Position numbers and translations under genes: made by a program. A stretch of DNA of 64,000 nucleotides. Origin: Azospirillum sp. TSH58. GTDB taxonomy: Bacteria > Pseudomonadota > Alphaproteobacteria > Azospirillales > Azospirillaceae. The stretch covers positions 542,001 to 606,000 of the forward strand of contig NZ_CP022366.1 in assembly GCF_003119115.1 (NCBI RefSeq), in the 5' to 3' direction. This document shows, piece after piece, positions 7,515-15,728 of the stretch. The notes beneath the pieces are model-generated. The model was not told where the DNA came from. It saw only the letters and a program-made list of their open reading frames with translations, and did no database searches. Positions within the stretch are counted from its first letter, which is position 1. The number at the start of each line of letters is the position of its first letter.

Positions 7515-8449
7515 GGCGCCTCCGCAGCGTCGCGCAGCCGTGGATCGGCGAGGCCGATCAGCAGCTCGGCGGTCAGGCTGATGGCGACCTGCAGCAGGAC
7601 GAAGACCAGGACGGCGGCCCCCGCCACCGTGTGGTCGCGGGCCAGCACCGCCTGGACGGTCAGCCGCCCGATCCCCGGCAGGGCGAAGACGCTTTCCACC
7701 GCCGCCGTGGTGGTGAGGATCGTCCCGGCCACCGAACCGACCGCCGCCGCCAGCGGCACCAGGGCGTTCGGCAGGGCGTGGCGCAGCAGAAGGGCGGCCC
7801 GGCCCAGCCCCTTGGCGCGGGCGGTGCGGATGAAGTCTCGTTCCAGCACCTCCATCAGCTGGGTCCGCGTCAGGCGGGCGATCATCGCCGCCGCCGGCAG
7901 GGCCAGCGCCGCCACCGCCCAGGGCGCGGTTCCGGACCCCGCCAGCATCAGCCACGTCGCCAGCGCCAGCGGCGGCACCGACAGGGCCAGCACCGATCCG
8001 ATGGTGAGGGCCGTGCCCGGCCATGCCCGCCGGACATCGGCCGCGGCGAGCCCCAGCGCGAGGCCGAGGGGCAGGGCGAGCGCCGACGCGCCCGCCATCA
8101 GCCCCAGCGTCACCGGCAGGGCCTCGCCCAGCAGCGCCGTCACCGGAACGCCGCCGTAGCGCAGCGATTGGCCGAGGTCGCCGCGCAGCAGGCCCAGCGT
8201 GTAGGACAGGAATTGAACGGCCAGAGGCTGGTCCAGCCCGGCGTTTTCCCGCAGCCGGCGGATCATCTCCGGGTCCGCGGCGCGCCCATCGACCATCAGC
8301 ATGACCGGGTCGCCGGGAAGGGCGTGGGACGCCAGGAAGCTCGCCAGCACGGCGGCTCCGGCCAGAAGAAGAAGACCGGGCAGGCGCCGGGTCAATCGCC
8401 AAGCCAATCGCCAATACAGACCGCGGCGGCCGGGCCGGCGTCCCGTCAT
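7511..8449 (-). CDS. Peptide/nickel-type ABC transporter permease (DppB-like)
   Basis: A 312-residue permease with a hydrophobic N-terminal segment, then the DppB family pattern: ASFLASHALPGDPV, LGLLRGDLGQSLRYG, and the EAA motif DFIRTARAKGLGRAALLLRHALPNAL. It ends in the usual LIGLADPRLR. The ATG at 8449 overlaps the stop of the binding-protein gene and its own stop overlaps the next permease, so the three genes form one coupled unit. It should form the membrane channel together with the DppC-like partner. Substrate class (oligopeptide, nickel, opine or other) cannot be told. Confidence 0.92.
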   Translation of the reverse strand: MTGRRPGRRGLYWRLAWRLTRRLPGLLLLAGAAVLASFLASHALPGDPVMLMVDGRAADPEMIRRLRENAGLDQPLAVQFLSYTLGLLRGDLGQSLRYGGVPVTALLGEALPVTLGLMAGASALALPLGLALGLAAADVRRAWPGTALTIGSVLALSVPPLALATWLMLAGSGTAPWAVAALALPAAAMIARLTRTQLMEVLERDFIRTARAKGLGRAALLLRHALPNALVPLAAAVGSVAGTILTTTAAVESVFALPGIGRLTVQAVLARDHTVAGAAVLVFVLLQVAISLTAELLIGLADPRLRDAAEAP

Positions 8450-10011
8450 GGCAAGCGGGCGGCGTGGTAGTCGGTCGTGCCGTCGGGCCGGATGACCACC
8501 CCGGTCACGCCCGGCCGCACCAGCGCCACGAACTGCGGCACCGGCAGCGGCAGCGCCACGGCCTGGTCCCGGAGCAGGGCTTCGGCCTCCCGGTAGAGCG
8601 CGTTGCGTGCGGCGGGGTCGGCGAGGCCGCGCGCCCGCTCCACGAGCCGGTCGAAGTCCGCGTTGCGCCAGTGGATGCGGTTGGTCGGGCTGGCGCTGTG
8701 CCACTGGGTGGCGAGCTGGTCCATGGGATCGGGGAAATCCGCCGTCCAGCCGTTGATGAACAGCGCCTCGCGCCCCTCGTTGATCGCCGCCACGAAGGCC
8801 GCCCGCTCCTGGATGCGCACGCCGACCGGAATTCCCAGCACCGCGGTCAACTGGGCGGCGAAATAGGTGGCCTCCTCGCGCACGTTGGGGCCACCGGCGA
8901 TCTGGAGCGGCGGCAGGCCGCGTCCGCCGGCGTGGCCGGCCTCCGCCAGCAGGGCCTTGGCCCGGCCCGGATCGGTCGGGGGCAACGGCACCGCGTCGGG
9001 CTGGTAGCCACCCAGGCCGGGCGTGACGAATCCGTTCGTCAACTCCGCCCGCCCGGCGTGGAGTCCGTTGACCGTGGCGACCCGGTCCAGCGCGAGGCCG
9101 ACCGCCTCGCGCACGCGCCGGTCGCGGAAGGGCGGGTACAGGTCCTGGTTCAGCGCGAGATGGCGGACCTGCGCGCGGGCGAAGGCCTTGATCTGCCCGT
9201 CGTAGCGCGGCTGGCGGACCACGGTGCGCACGGCGTTGTCGGGAAGCGGCGCGACGTCGAGGTCTCCGGCGTCGTAGCGCGCCAGCAGCGTGTTGATGTC
9301 GGGCAGCACCGCCAGCGCCACCGCGTCCACGGCGGGGGCGCCGCCCCAATAGGCGGCATGGGCCTCCAGACGCACGGACTCGCCGCGCCGCCAGGACGTG
9401 AGGCGGAACGGCCCGGTGCCGCCGGACGCCCGTTCGTGCCACGCCGGTCCGAACTCCGCCTCCATGCCGCGGTCGACGAACAGGAACGGGTAGAGCGGGA
9501 ACAGCGCGTCGGGTTCGGTCAGCCGCACGACGAGCGTGTGGGGGTCGGGAATCGTGACGCCGGTCAGCGCGGCCGCTGTCCCCTGCTGCAGCGCCGCGGC
9601 CCCCTCGACGCCGCGCAGGTAGAAGGCGCTGTAGCCGGGCTGCGGCTTGCGCGTCAGATGCTGCTCCCAGGTCCACAGGACGTCGGCGGCGGTGAAGGCG
9701 CGCCCGGAATGGAACCGCGCGTCCGGGCGCAGGGTGAAGCGCCAGGTCCGTCCGCCGTCCGGCGTTTCCCAGCGGGTGGCCAGCGCCGGAACGGCGTTGC
9801 CGGCGGCGTCGATGGCGGTGAAGCCCTCATAGACCTGCCGCAGGACGCCCGACGAGACCAGTCCGGGAAAGACGAACGGATCGATCGTCGTCAGATCGTC
9901 GGACAGGCCGGCCCGCAAGGTTCCCGCCATGGCCGGAAACGCGGCGCTGCAAACGCCGGCCATGATGGCCAGAAGGGTCAGAAGCGTGCGGAGGGCGGCG
10001 GGCAGAGGCAT
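8446..10011 (-). CDS. Periplasmic binding protein of peptide/nickel ABC transporter (SBP_bac_5)
   Basis: A 521-residue secreted binding protein. The start at 10011 gives a clean Sec signal peptide ending near FPAMA-GTLRAG; an in-frame GTG/ATG start at 10050 would add 13 residues ahead of it. Family 5 features are visible: TIDPFVFPGLVSSGVLRQVYEGF near the mature N-terminus, WRFTLRPDARFHSGRAFTAADV near residue 100, NRIHWRNADFDRL and the C-terminal PLPVPQFVALVRP. It begins the minus-strand operon with two permeases. The ATPases needed to power transport are not in the window, so this system either borrows them or has them elsewhere. Confidence 0.93.
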   Translation of the reverse strand: MPLPAALRTLLTLLAIMAGVCSAAFPAMAGTLRAGLSDDLTTIDPFVFPGLVSSGVLRQVYEGFTAIDAAGNAVPALATRWETPDGGRTWRFTLRPDARFHSGRAFTAADVLWTWEQHLTRKPQPGYSAFYLRGVEGAAALQQGTAAALTGVTIPDPHTLVVRLTEPDALFPLYPFLFVDRGMEAEFGPAWHERASGGTGPFRLTSWRRGESVRLEAHAAYWGGAPAVDAVALAVLPDINTLLARYDAGDLDVAPLPDNAVRTVVRQPRYDGQIKAFARAQVRHLALNQDLYPPFRDRRVREAVGLALDRVATVNGLHAGRAELTNGFVTPGLGGYQPDAVPLPPTDPGRAKALLAEAGHAGGRGLPPLQIAGGPNVREEATYFAAQLTAVLGIPVGVRIQERAAFVAAINEGREALFINGWTADFPDPMDQLATQWHSASPTNRIHWRNADFDRLVERARGLADPAARNALYREAEALLRDQAVALPLPVPQFVALVRPGVTGVVIRPDGTTDYHAARLP

Positions 10012-10197
10012 GATGCGGGACGTTGTGGGGTGGTGACCGGGGAATGGCAAAACCAGACGCCCCTGCCTCCTTCACAGCCTCCGGCCAGAGCGGAGCCGGA
10101 AGCGCACCGGACGTCCGCCATATGTATGCATAAGAGGGCATCCATATCCAGGTAATCGCGCCGCCGGCGATGCGTTGGGAAGGATACCCGGATTCGA

Positions 10198-11253
10198 TCA
10201 GGCGCGCGACCCGAAATGCCAACAGATCGTCGTCACCTGCCGCACGATCCCCGCCTGGTTGCGCAGCCCGGTCTTGCCCAGGATCGACGAGACCTGATTG
10301 TAGACGGTGCGCCGCTCCACCCCGCGGTCCTCGGCGATCTCGTCGACGCTCCGGCCGGAGCACAGGGCCAGCGCGATCTCGGCTTCCGAGGTGGTGATCT
10401 GGAGAAGCTCGGCGACGGCGCGCGCCGACACGGTGGGCAGCACATCCGGATCGACCAGCGTGAGAAGAAGGATGCCGTTCATCGGGCCGCCGCTCCCGAC
10501 GCTCTGGGCGGGCGGCTCCGACAGAGTGGCGAAGTAGGGCGACGGCTGGTCCAGGCGCGACACGCGCAGCGTGATCGGCGTGCGGGTGCGGCGGCGGAAG
10601 AAGCCGGCGGCCCGCTTGCCCAGCTCCGCCTGCTCGGTCGGGGCGCCGGGGATGCACAGCCGTCCGCCGACGATGGACAGCCCGTCCCCCCGCGACAGGA
10701 TGGAGGCGAAGGACGGGTTGCCGTCGATGACCTGGCAGCGCGGCGTCAGCAGCGCCGCCGGATAGGGCAGGGCGTCGAGAAGCCGGACGACGAAGGCGGG
10801 CTGGGCCGGTTGCGGAAGGGCGCCGCTGCCGTTGAGGGAGATCAGGCTGTCGAAGCCACCCCGGACGCTTTCCTGGACGTTGCTGGTGACGTCGCGCCGG
10901 ATCTGGTACCACCAGCCGTCCGTGTCATCCAACCTTTCGTAGGTGATCTGGATGACCCGCCCGTCGGAATGAAGCGTGAAAGACTGCCAGAACCGGTTGA
11001 ACCGGCGCAGATTTTCGGCATAGCCGATCCACCGGTCCGGATCGGAATAGATGGTGTCCGAACCGAATTTCTTGTGCTTTACGCATTCCCACACGATGTC
11101 GCGGAAGGTGACCGACCGCGAATAGTCGATGAAGGGATAGATGGTCTTCTGCTTGTCGTTGGTCGCCAGCAGCGTGTCGCTCTTGTCGAAGATGGCGAGC
11201 CCGGCGTTCATGTCCCTGGCGCGGCCGGAAAGATCGTGGACCAGATCAGACAT
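10198..11253 (-). CDS. LuxR-type HTH regulator with N-terminal PAS-like region
   Basis: A 351-residue protein. Residues about 10-120 read like a PAS fold (NAGLAIFDKSDTLLATNDK then WWYQIRRDVT), and a second PAS-like stretch follows around 155-260 (LLDALPYPAALLTPRCQVIDGN). The C-terminal 65 residues are a LuxR/GerE HTH: TTSEAEIALALCSGRSVDEIAE and GVERRTVYNQVSSILGKTG. I chose the ATG at 11253, which has AGGAGGG five bases upstream, over the adjacent TTG. There is no receiver domain, so it senses a ligand or redox state directly rather than phosphorylation. It lies between the peptide ABC operon and the small WHEHI gene, all on the minus strand; either is a candidate target. Confidence 0.85.
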   Translation of the reverse strand: MSDLVHDLSGRARDMNAGLAIFDKSDTLLATNDKQKTIYPFIDYSRSVTFRDIVWECVKHKKFGSDTIYSDPDRWIGYAENLRRFNRFWQSFTLHSDGRVIQITYERLDDTDGWWYQIRRDVTSNVQESVRGGFDSLISLNGSGALPQPAQPAFVVRLLDALPYPAALLTPRCQVIDGNPSFASILSRGDGLSIVGGRLCIPGAPTEQAELGKRAAGFFRRRTRTPITLRVSRLDQPSPYFATLSEPPAQSVGSGGPMNGILLLTLVDPDVLPTVSARAVAELLQITTSEAEIALALCSGRSVDEIAEDRGVERRTVYNQVSSILGKTGLRNQAGIVRQVTTICWHFGSRA

Positions 11254-11293
11254 CAATCCCTCCTCTTTCTCTCGCTGCCGGGGGTGAGGGGTA

Positions 11294-11330
11294 CCCCCCT
11301 GAACGGGGCCTTGACCGCCGTTCAGGGGGG
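11294..11330 (-). other. Strong hairpin between the WHEHI gene and the LuxR-type gene
   Basis: A perfect 13-bp inverted repeat, CCCCCCTGAACGG (11294-11306) and CCGTTCAGGGGGG (11318-11330), with an 11-base loop. On the minus strand it follows the WHEHI gene by 82 bases and precedes the regulator start by 41 bases. No U-run follows on either strand, so a classical terminator is not supported; an mRNA leader structure, a processing site or a regulator-binding site fits as well. Confidence 0.7.
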
Positions 11331-11412
11331 CGTCGCGAAGCGCGCTGCCGTTCGAACGAATTTAGCAGAAAACCGGCCGTATCATGCAACGCTCAATACG
11401 ATGGTATGACGC

Positions 11413-11820
11413 TCAGGCCGCCTCGACCGTGAGGAAGCAGCCGGCGAGTTCCTCCGTCCGCAGCTCCACGCCGAGCGTCGCCCGGAAAGCGTCCTGGGTG
11501 TTGGCGACGGCCTTCTGCCACGCGGCGGCGTCGGGAGCGTCCGGGTGATGATGGACGCGGGCGCCGACCAGCCGCATCATGTCCGCCTCGTAGCGGTCCA
11601 TGAACAGGATGTGCTCGTGCCACGCCGCGTCCGCCGCCTTCGTCGGCACCAGGATCAGGTTCGGCTTGGCCGCCACCACGACGAGGAACTGGCGGTAGGC
11701 CTCGACCGAGTCCGTGGCCTGCTCCGGCGTGTAGCCGGCCATCTCGAGCCGCTTGTTGATGAAGGAGAGGTCGAGGTTCGCCGGCTGCACGGACAGGACG
11801 CGTTCGCTGTTGTCGTTCAT
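11413..11820 (-). CDS. Small protein with WHEHI motif, resembles GRDP-like (PF07173-type) proteins
   Basis: A 135-residue soluble protein starting at 11820 behind AAAGGATC. The notable segment is residues about 63-85: PTKAADAAWHEHILFMDRYEADM. A Trp-His-x-His-Ile pattern preceded by a small/acidic helix is typical of the glycine-rich-domain-containing-protein-like family (DUF1399), whose biochemical role is unknown. A further histidine cluster (VHHHPDAPD) follows, so metal binding is possible. The frame stays open upstream to a second well-furnished start at 12081, which would give a 222-residue product; see the separate entry. Function not recognised; context is a LuxR-type regulator immediately downstream. 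Confidence 0.7.
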   Translation of the reverse strand: MNDNSERVLSVQPANLDLSFINKRLEMAGYTPEQATDSVEAYRQFLVVVAAKPNLILVPTKAADAAWHEHILFMDRYEADMMRLVGARVHHHPDAPDAAAWQKAVANTQDAFRATLGVELRTEELAGCFLTVEAA

Positions 11821-12081
11821 TCTCGATGATCCTTTCAGAAGGGAATGAGGTTCACTGCGGTCCTCAAGGGCCTCCGCCCGATGACGCCGGCCGGTGCGCT
11901 GCGGCAGAAGGGGGGCCGCCGGCATGTCCGGTCCGATCGAGAGGGAGGCTGGCGGCGTCCCGACGGCCGTCGCCTGCGTATGGCGTCGGTCGGCATGGTC
12001 CGGCAGCGCGCCGGGGGAAACCGCCAAGGCTGCGTTCGTGTGCGCAACGCGCCCCGTTAGCTCCTGCAACAGGCCCGTCAT
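11821..12081 (-). other. In-frame upstream extension or remnant of a LuxR-type N-terminus
   Basis: The minus strand has an ATG at 12081 with an excellent ribosome site (AGGAGGGG) and no stop before the WHEHI protein. Its first residues, MTGLLQELTGRVAHTNAALAV, resemble the first residues of the LuxR-type protein, DLVHDLSGRARDMNAGLAI (pattern L-x-G-R-x4-N-A-x-L-A). After that the sequence becomes a proline/arginine-rich stretch without likeness to anything. It could be a true N-terminal extension, a short leader peptide, or the stump of a duplicated regulator fused in frame to the small gene. Confidence 0.4.
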
Positions 12082-12094
12082 GCACCCCTCCTGC

Positions 12095-12215
12095 ATACCC
12101 GAGTGTATCTTAGTACCGGTTGTGCAAGTGCTCAAGAGCATATCGCGTATTTGTATTGAATCTGAACGATCAATTCTTCGGAATTGCATGCATACGCAAT
12201 CCATTTCGCGGGAAT
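12095..12215. promoter_or_regulatory. AT-rich promoter region upstream of the WHEHI locus
   Basis: About 120 bases clearly richer in A/T than surrounding DNA, placed just upstream of the strong start at 12081 on the minus strand. It holds an imperfect dyad ATTGC-N8-GCAAT (12183-12200) and the word TATGCAT (minus strand, 12188-12194), also present upstream of the binding-protein operon at 10125-10131. The rest of 12216-12376 shows no gene or clear signal. Confidence 0.35.
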
Positions 12216-12376
12216 CATGGTTTGGGGCCCCGCTTCGCAGGGAAGGGGAGGGCGCGGCCTCGCGATCACCTCTTCGTTTGAAGCCCGCGCGCAAACCATG
12301 GGTCCGCGCTGACGCGGCAGGCCGATCTTCGGTCCGTCGGGGGCGGGGAAGGGCCGGGACAGAGGGCGGACGTCGC

Positions 12377-13084
12377 TCAACCGTCCAGCGCCACCGCCTC
12401 CAGCGCCGGCAGGTCGCAGGCGAAGACGTTCGGCGCCCGCTCGACCACGAGACCCGCGCGCTTGAACTCGGCGATGGTGCGGCTGGCCGTTTCCATGCCG
12501 ACGCCGAGCATGGCGCCCAGATCCTCGCGGCCCGACAGCAGGACCGGTTCGTTCGGAGCGTCGGCGGCGAGCTTCAGGAACAGCCGGGCCAACCGCCGCC
12601 GGGCGCTGCCGGTGGACAGCTCGGTCAGCCACTCGTCGGCCTGGTGCAGGGATTGGTACCAGCGCTCCATCAGGCGGGCGTGCAGGCGCGGCGTCTCCTT
12701 GCTCAGCCGTTCGACCACCGCGCGCGGCAGGCGGCAGGTCTCCGCCTCCTGAAGCACGACGGCGGTGTGCTCGTAGGGCTTGCCGACCAGCACCTCCAGC
12801 CCGGCGACGGCGCCCCGGCGGAGCAATCGGACGATGCGCTGCGTGCCGTCGGGCAGGAATTGGACCAGCTTCACCAGCCCGCTGCGGATCGTGTAGAGGG
12901 AGCCGCCCTCGTCCCCCGCGCTGTAGAGCGTGGCGCCGGGCTGGAAACGCAGCTCGTCGATGGGGATGTGGATCAGGTCGAAGTCCTGGTCGCGCAGGTC
13001 GCCGAACAGGACGAGGTCCCGGATGGCGCAACTGCTGCAGCGCGCGGTGCCCAGCCGTGCGGCGTCGATTCCGTTCCGATGCAC
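12377..13084 (-). CDS. Crp/Fnr-family transcriptional regulator
   Basis: A 235-residue regulator with an N-terminal cyclic-nucleotide-binding-type beta barrel (residues about 25-145) and a C-terminal winged helix (about 150-225; GREDLGAMLGVGMETASRTIAEFKRAGLV). It has an N-terminal Cys pair, ARCSSCAIRDLVLFGDL, and one further barrel Cys (AETCRLP), but not the four-cysteine set of oxygen-sensing FNR. The GTG at 13084 follows GGAAGGCAGGCAGGG; a GTG at 13183 would add 33 low-complexity residues. It is divergent from the bacteriophytochrome gene with a 337-base spacer, suggesting control of that light-signalling cluster. A redox or heme/NO role is possible. Confidence 0.88.
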   Translation of the reverse strand: MHRNGIDAARLGTARCSSCAIRDLVLFGDLRDQDFDLIHIPIDELRFQPGATLYSAGDEGGSLYTIRSGLVKLVQFLPDGTQRIVRLLRRGAVAGLEVLVGKPYEHTAVVLQEAETCRLPRAVVERLSKETPRLHARLMERWYQSLHQADEWLTELSTGSARRRLARLFLKLAADAPNEPVLLSGREDLGAMLGVGMETASRTIAEFKRAGLVVERAPNVFACDLPALEAVALDG

Positions 13085-13221
13085 CCCTGCCTGCCTTCCG
13101 TCCGCCGGACCCGTTCCGCCCGAAGCTCCGGAACGAATTTTACGCGGTCCGGTCGAAAAGTTCCAACCGCGTGGATCCGTCACGGTCGGTATCCCGTATC
13201 CTGTCCTACCCCCTTTCCCAT

Positions 13222-13233
13222 GTTGCGCGCAAC
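13222..13233. promoter_or_regulatory. Perfect 12-bp palindrome between Crp/Fnr and bphP genes
   Basis: GTTGCGCGCAAC reads the same on both strands and sits inside the divergent intergenic region. It could be an operator for the neighbouring Crp/Fnr protein, although it does not match the FNR box. The remaining intergenic sequence (13085-13421) is AT-richer and presumably contains both promoters. Confidence 0.35.
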
Positions 13234-13421
13234 GAAAGGCAATCTATATGACCAATCGCTTATGCCCTTGTTCTGAAGTGGTATTGTTTCAGTCTCCTGC
13301 CGTTGATAACCAAAGAGATGCCCGCCAAGCCAAACATTCGACATTATCTGAAATCATCGAATAGACCGGACAGCGAGCAGGGCATTAAGGAGCGACCTAT
13401 TGGATTGTCTTTGTTCTTGGA

Positions 13422-15728
13422 GTGAACGCTGCCGTGAGGACCGGCGCCGTGACCGTTGGTGATTTGGATCTCGACGCCTGCAGCCGGGAACCGATCCATC
13501 GCCCCGGCAGCATCCAGCCCCACGGCATGCTGTTGGCTTTCTCCGGAAGCGCCCCCGGCGCCACCCTGATCCAGGCCAGCGCCAACGCCGCCCCGGCGCT
13601 GGCCCTGCCGCTGGAGCAGGCGTTGGGTCAGCCGTTGGAGCAGGCCCTGCACCCGCTGATCGCCACCGCGGCCGGATCCTTTCTCGCCGCCGGTCCGGTG
13701 CCGTCCCGCCCGGTGCCGGTCGCCGTGACCGACCTGCCCGGCGCCGGCCGTCACCAGCTTCTCGCCCACGCCATCCGTGACGCGGCGGGCAACGACGTGG
13801 TGATTCTGGAACTGGAGCGGCTGGACGGGCTGGAGACCGGCCTCATCGACCACGTCTATCCGCGCATGCGCGAGGCGCTGGAGCGGCTGGACGCGCTGAA
13901 CGCGCCGGCGGACCTGCTGAGCTGCGCCGCGCAGGAGGTGCGGGCGCTGACCGGTTTCGACCGCGTGCTGATCTACCGCTTCGACGCCGACTGGCACGGC
14001 ACGGTGGTGGCGGAGGACGGGAACGGGCGGCTGCCCTCCTACATGGACCTGCGCTTTCCCGCCTCCGACATCCCCACCCAGGCGCGCGAGCTGTACCGGC
14101 TGAACCGCCAGCGGCTGATCCCCGACGCCGGCTACGCGCCGGTGCCCCTGGTCGCGATGCCGCTTCTTCCCGCCGGGGCGCCGCTGCTCGACCTCAGCTT
14201 CTCCGTCCTGCGCAGCGTGTCGCCGGTGCATGTCCAGTACATGCGGAACATGGAAACCGCCTCCTCCATGTCGGTGTCGATCCTGCTGCACGGGTCCCTG
14301 TGGGGCCTGGTCTCCTGCCACCACCGGGAGCCGAAGGCGGTGTCCTACGCCGTGCGCGCGGCCTGCGACCTGATCGCCCAGATCCTGTCCGTGCGCATCG
14401 CCGCGGTGGAGGACCGGCGCGACGCGGAGCACCGCATCGCCCTGCAGGGCATCCAGGCGCGGCTGCTGGCCGCCATGGCGCAGACCGATCCCTTCATCGC
14501 CGGGCTGACCGAGCATCCCGACGACCTGCTGCGCTTCGCCAACGCCAGTGGAGCCGCCGTCGTCTTCGAGCGGCGCTGCACGCTGGTCGGCGACACCCCG
14601 ACGGAAGAGCAGGTGCGCGACCTCGTGGACTGGCTGGCCGCCCAGGGCGAGCCGGAGCAGTTCGAGACCGACAGCCTGCCCGCCCTCTACCCGCCCGCCG
14701 CGGCGTTCGAAGGCAAGGCGGCGGGGCTGCTGGCCATCGCCGTGTCGAAGCTGCACGCCAGCTACGTGCTGTGGTTCCGGCCCGAGGTCGTGCGGACCGT
14801 CCGCTGGGGCGGCGACCCGCGCAAGCCGCTCGACCGCGAGGGGCAGGCGCTGAGCCCGCGCGCCTCCTTCGAGACCTGGAAGGAGACGGTGCGCCACCGC
14901 GCGCTGCCCTGGACCGCGGCGGAGCGCGACACTGCCGCGGCGCTGCGCCACGCCGTCATCGGCATCGTCCTGCGCAAGGCGGAGGAGCTGGCCGCCCTGT
15001 CGCGGGAGCTGGCGCGCTCCAACAAGGAGCTGGAGTCCTTCTCCTACTCCGTCTCCCACGACCTGCGCGCGCCGTTCCGCCACATCGTCGGCTACGCCGA
15101 ACTGCTGCAGGAGCTGGAGTCGGACCAGTTGAGCGACACCGGGAAGCGCTATCTGGGCGTCATCGTGGACGCGGCCAACAGCGCCGGCACGCTGGTGGAC
15201 AACCTGCTGCACTTCTCCCAGATGGGACGCAGCGAGCTGACCCCCGTCTCCATGGACATGAACGCCCTGGTGGCGGAGGTGCGGGAGACGCTGGCGCCCG
15301 ACACCGCCGGGCGGGCCATCGAGTGGGACATCGCCCCGCTGCCCACGGTGCGCGGCGATCCCGTGATGATGCGGCTGGTTCTGCAAAATCTTCTGTCGAA
15401 CGCCATCAAATACTCCCGCGGCCGGGAACCGGCGCGCATCGCCGTGGGTTGCGAAGACCGACCCACCGAAACCCTCTTCTTCGTCAGGGACAACGGGGTC
15501 GGTTTCAACCAGGCTTACGAGAAGAAGCTGTTCGGGGTGTTCCAGCGGCTTCACCGCAACGAGGAGTTCGAAGGCATCGGTATCGGTCTGGCCAACGTGC
15601 GCCGCGCCGTGGACCGCCATGGCGGACGGACCTGGGCCGACGGGCGGCTCGACAAAGGGGCCATCTTCTACTTCACGCTGCCGAAGGCCGGGGCGGCGAA
15701 ACCGGATCTGCGAGCTCTCGATGAGTGA
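13422..15728 (+). CDS. bphP: Bacteriophytochrome sensor histidine kinase
   Basis: A 768-residue red/far-red photoreceptor kinase. Domain order is PAS (1-115), GAF (about 130-310), PHY (about 320-510), HisKA and HATPase_c (about 525-755). The biliverdin-binding Cys is residue 20 (LDACSREPIHRPGSIQPHG). The GAF has the PASDIPTQARELY motif near 214; the PHY tongue shows SPRASFETWKE. The phospho-acceptor is His546 in SVSHDLRAPFRH, and GIGIGLANVRR is the G2 box. The GTG start at 13422 places the Cys at the usual distance. The response regulator gene overlaps its end by 8 bases, the normal bphP-regulator arrangement. Confidence 0.96.
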   Translation: MNAAVRTGAVTVGDLDLDACSREPIHRPGSIQPHGMLLAFSGSAPGATLIQASANAAPALALPLEQALGQPLEQALHPLIATAAGSFLAAGPVPSRPVPVAVTDLPGAGRHQLLAHAIRDAAGNDVVILELERLDGLETGLIDHVYPRMREALERLDALNAPADLLSCAAQEVRALTGFDRVLIYRFDADWHGTVVAEDGNGRLPSYMDLRFPASDIPTQARELYRLNRQRLIPDAGYAPVPLVAMPLLPAGAPLLDLSFSVLRSVSPVHVQYMRNMETASSMSVSILLHGSLWGLVSCHHREPKAVSYAVRAACDLIAQILSVRIAAVEDRRDAEHRIALQGIQARLLAAMAQTDPFIAGLTEHPDDLLRFANASGAAVVFERRCTLVGDTPTEEQVRDLVDWLAAQGEPEQFETDSLPALYPPAAAFEGKAAGLLAIAVSKLHASYVLWFRPEVVRTVRWGGDPRKPLDREGQALSPRASFETWKETVRHRALPWTAAERDTAAALRHAVIGIVLRKAEELAALSRELARSNKELESFSYSVSHDLRAPFRHIVGYAELLQELESDQLSDTGKRYLGVIVDAANSAGTLVDNLLHFSQMGRSELTPVSMDMNALVAEVRETLAPDTAGRAIEWDIAPLPTVRGDPVMMRLVLQNLLSNAIKYSRGREPARIAVGCEDRPTETLFFVRDNGVGFNQAYEKKLFGVFQRLHRNEEFEGIGIGLANVRRAVDRHGGRTWADGRLDKGAIFYFTLPKAGAAKPDLRALDE

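Noticed and set aside
10012-10197. Cobalamin or other metabolite riboswitch upstream of the ABC binding-protein gene
   Set aside because: No conserved box or multi-stem pattern could be recognised.
13303-13320. FNR box near the bphP start
   Set aside because: Only one half-site (TTGAT) is present; no matching ATCAA at the right distance.
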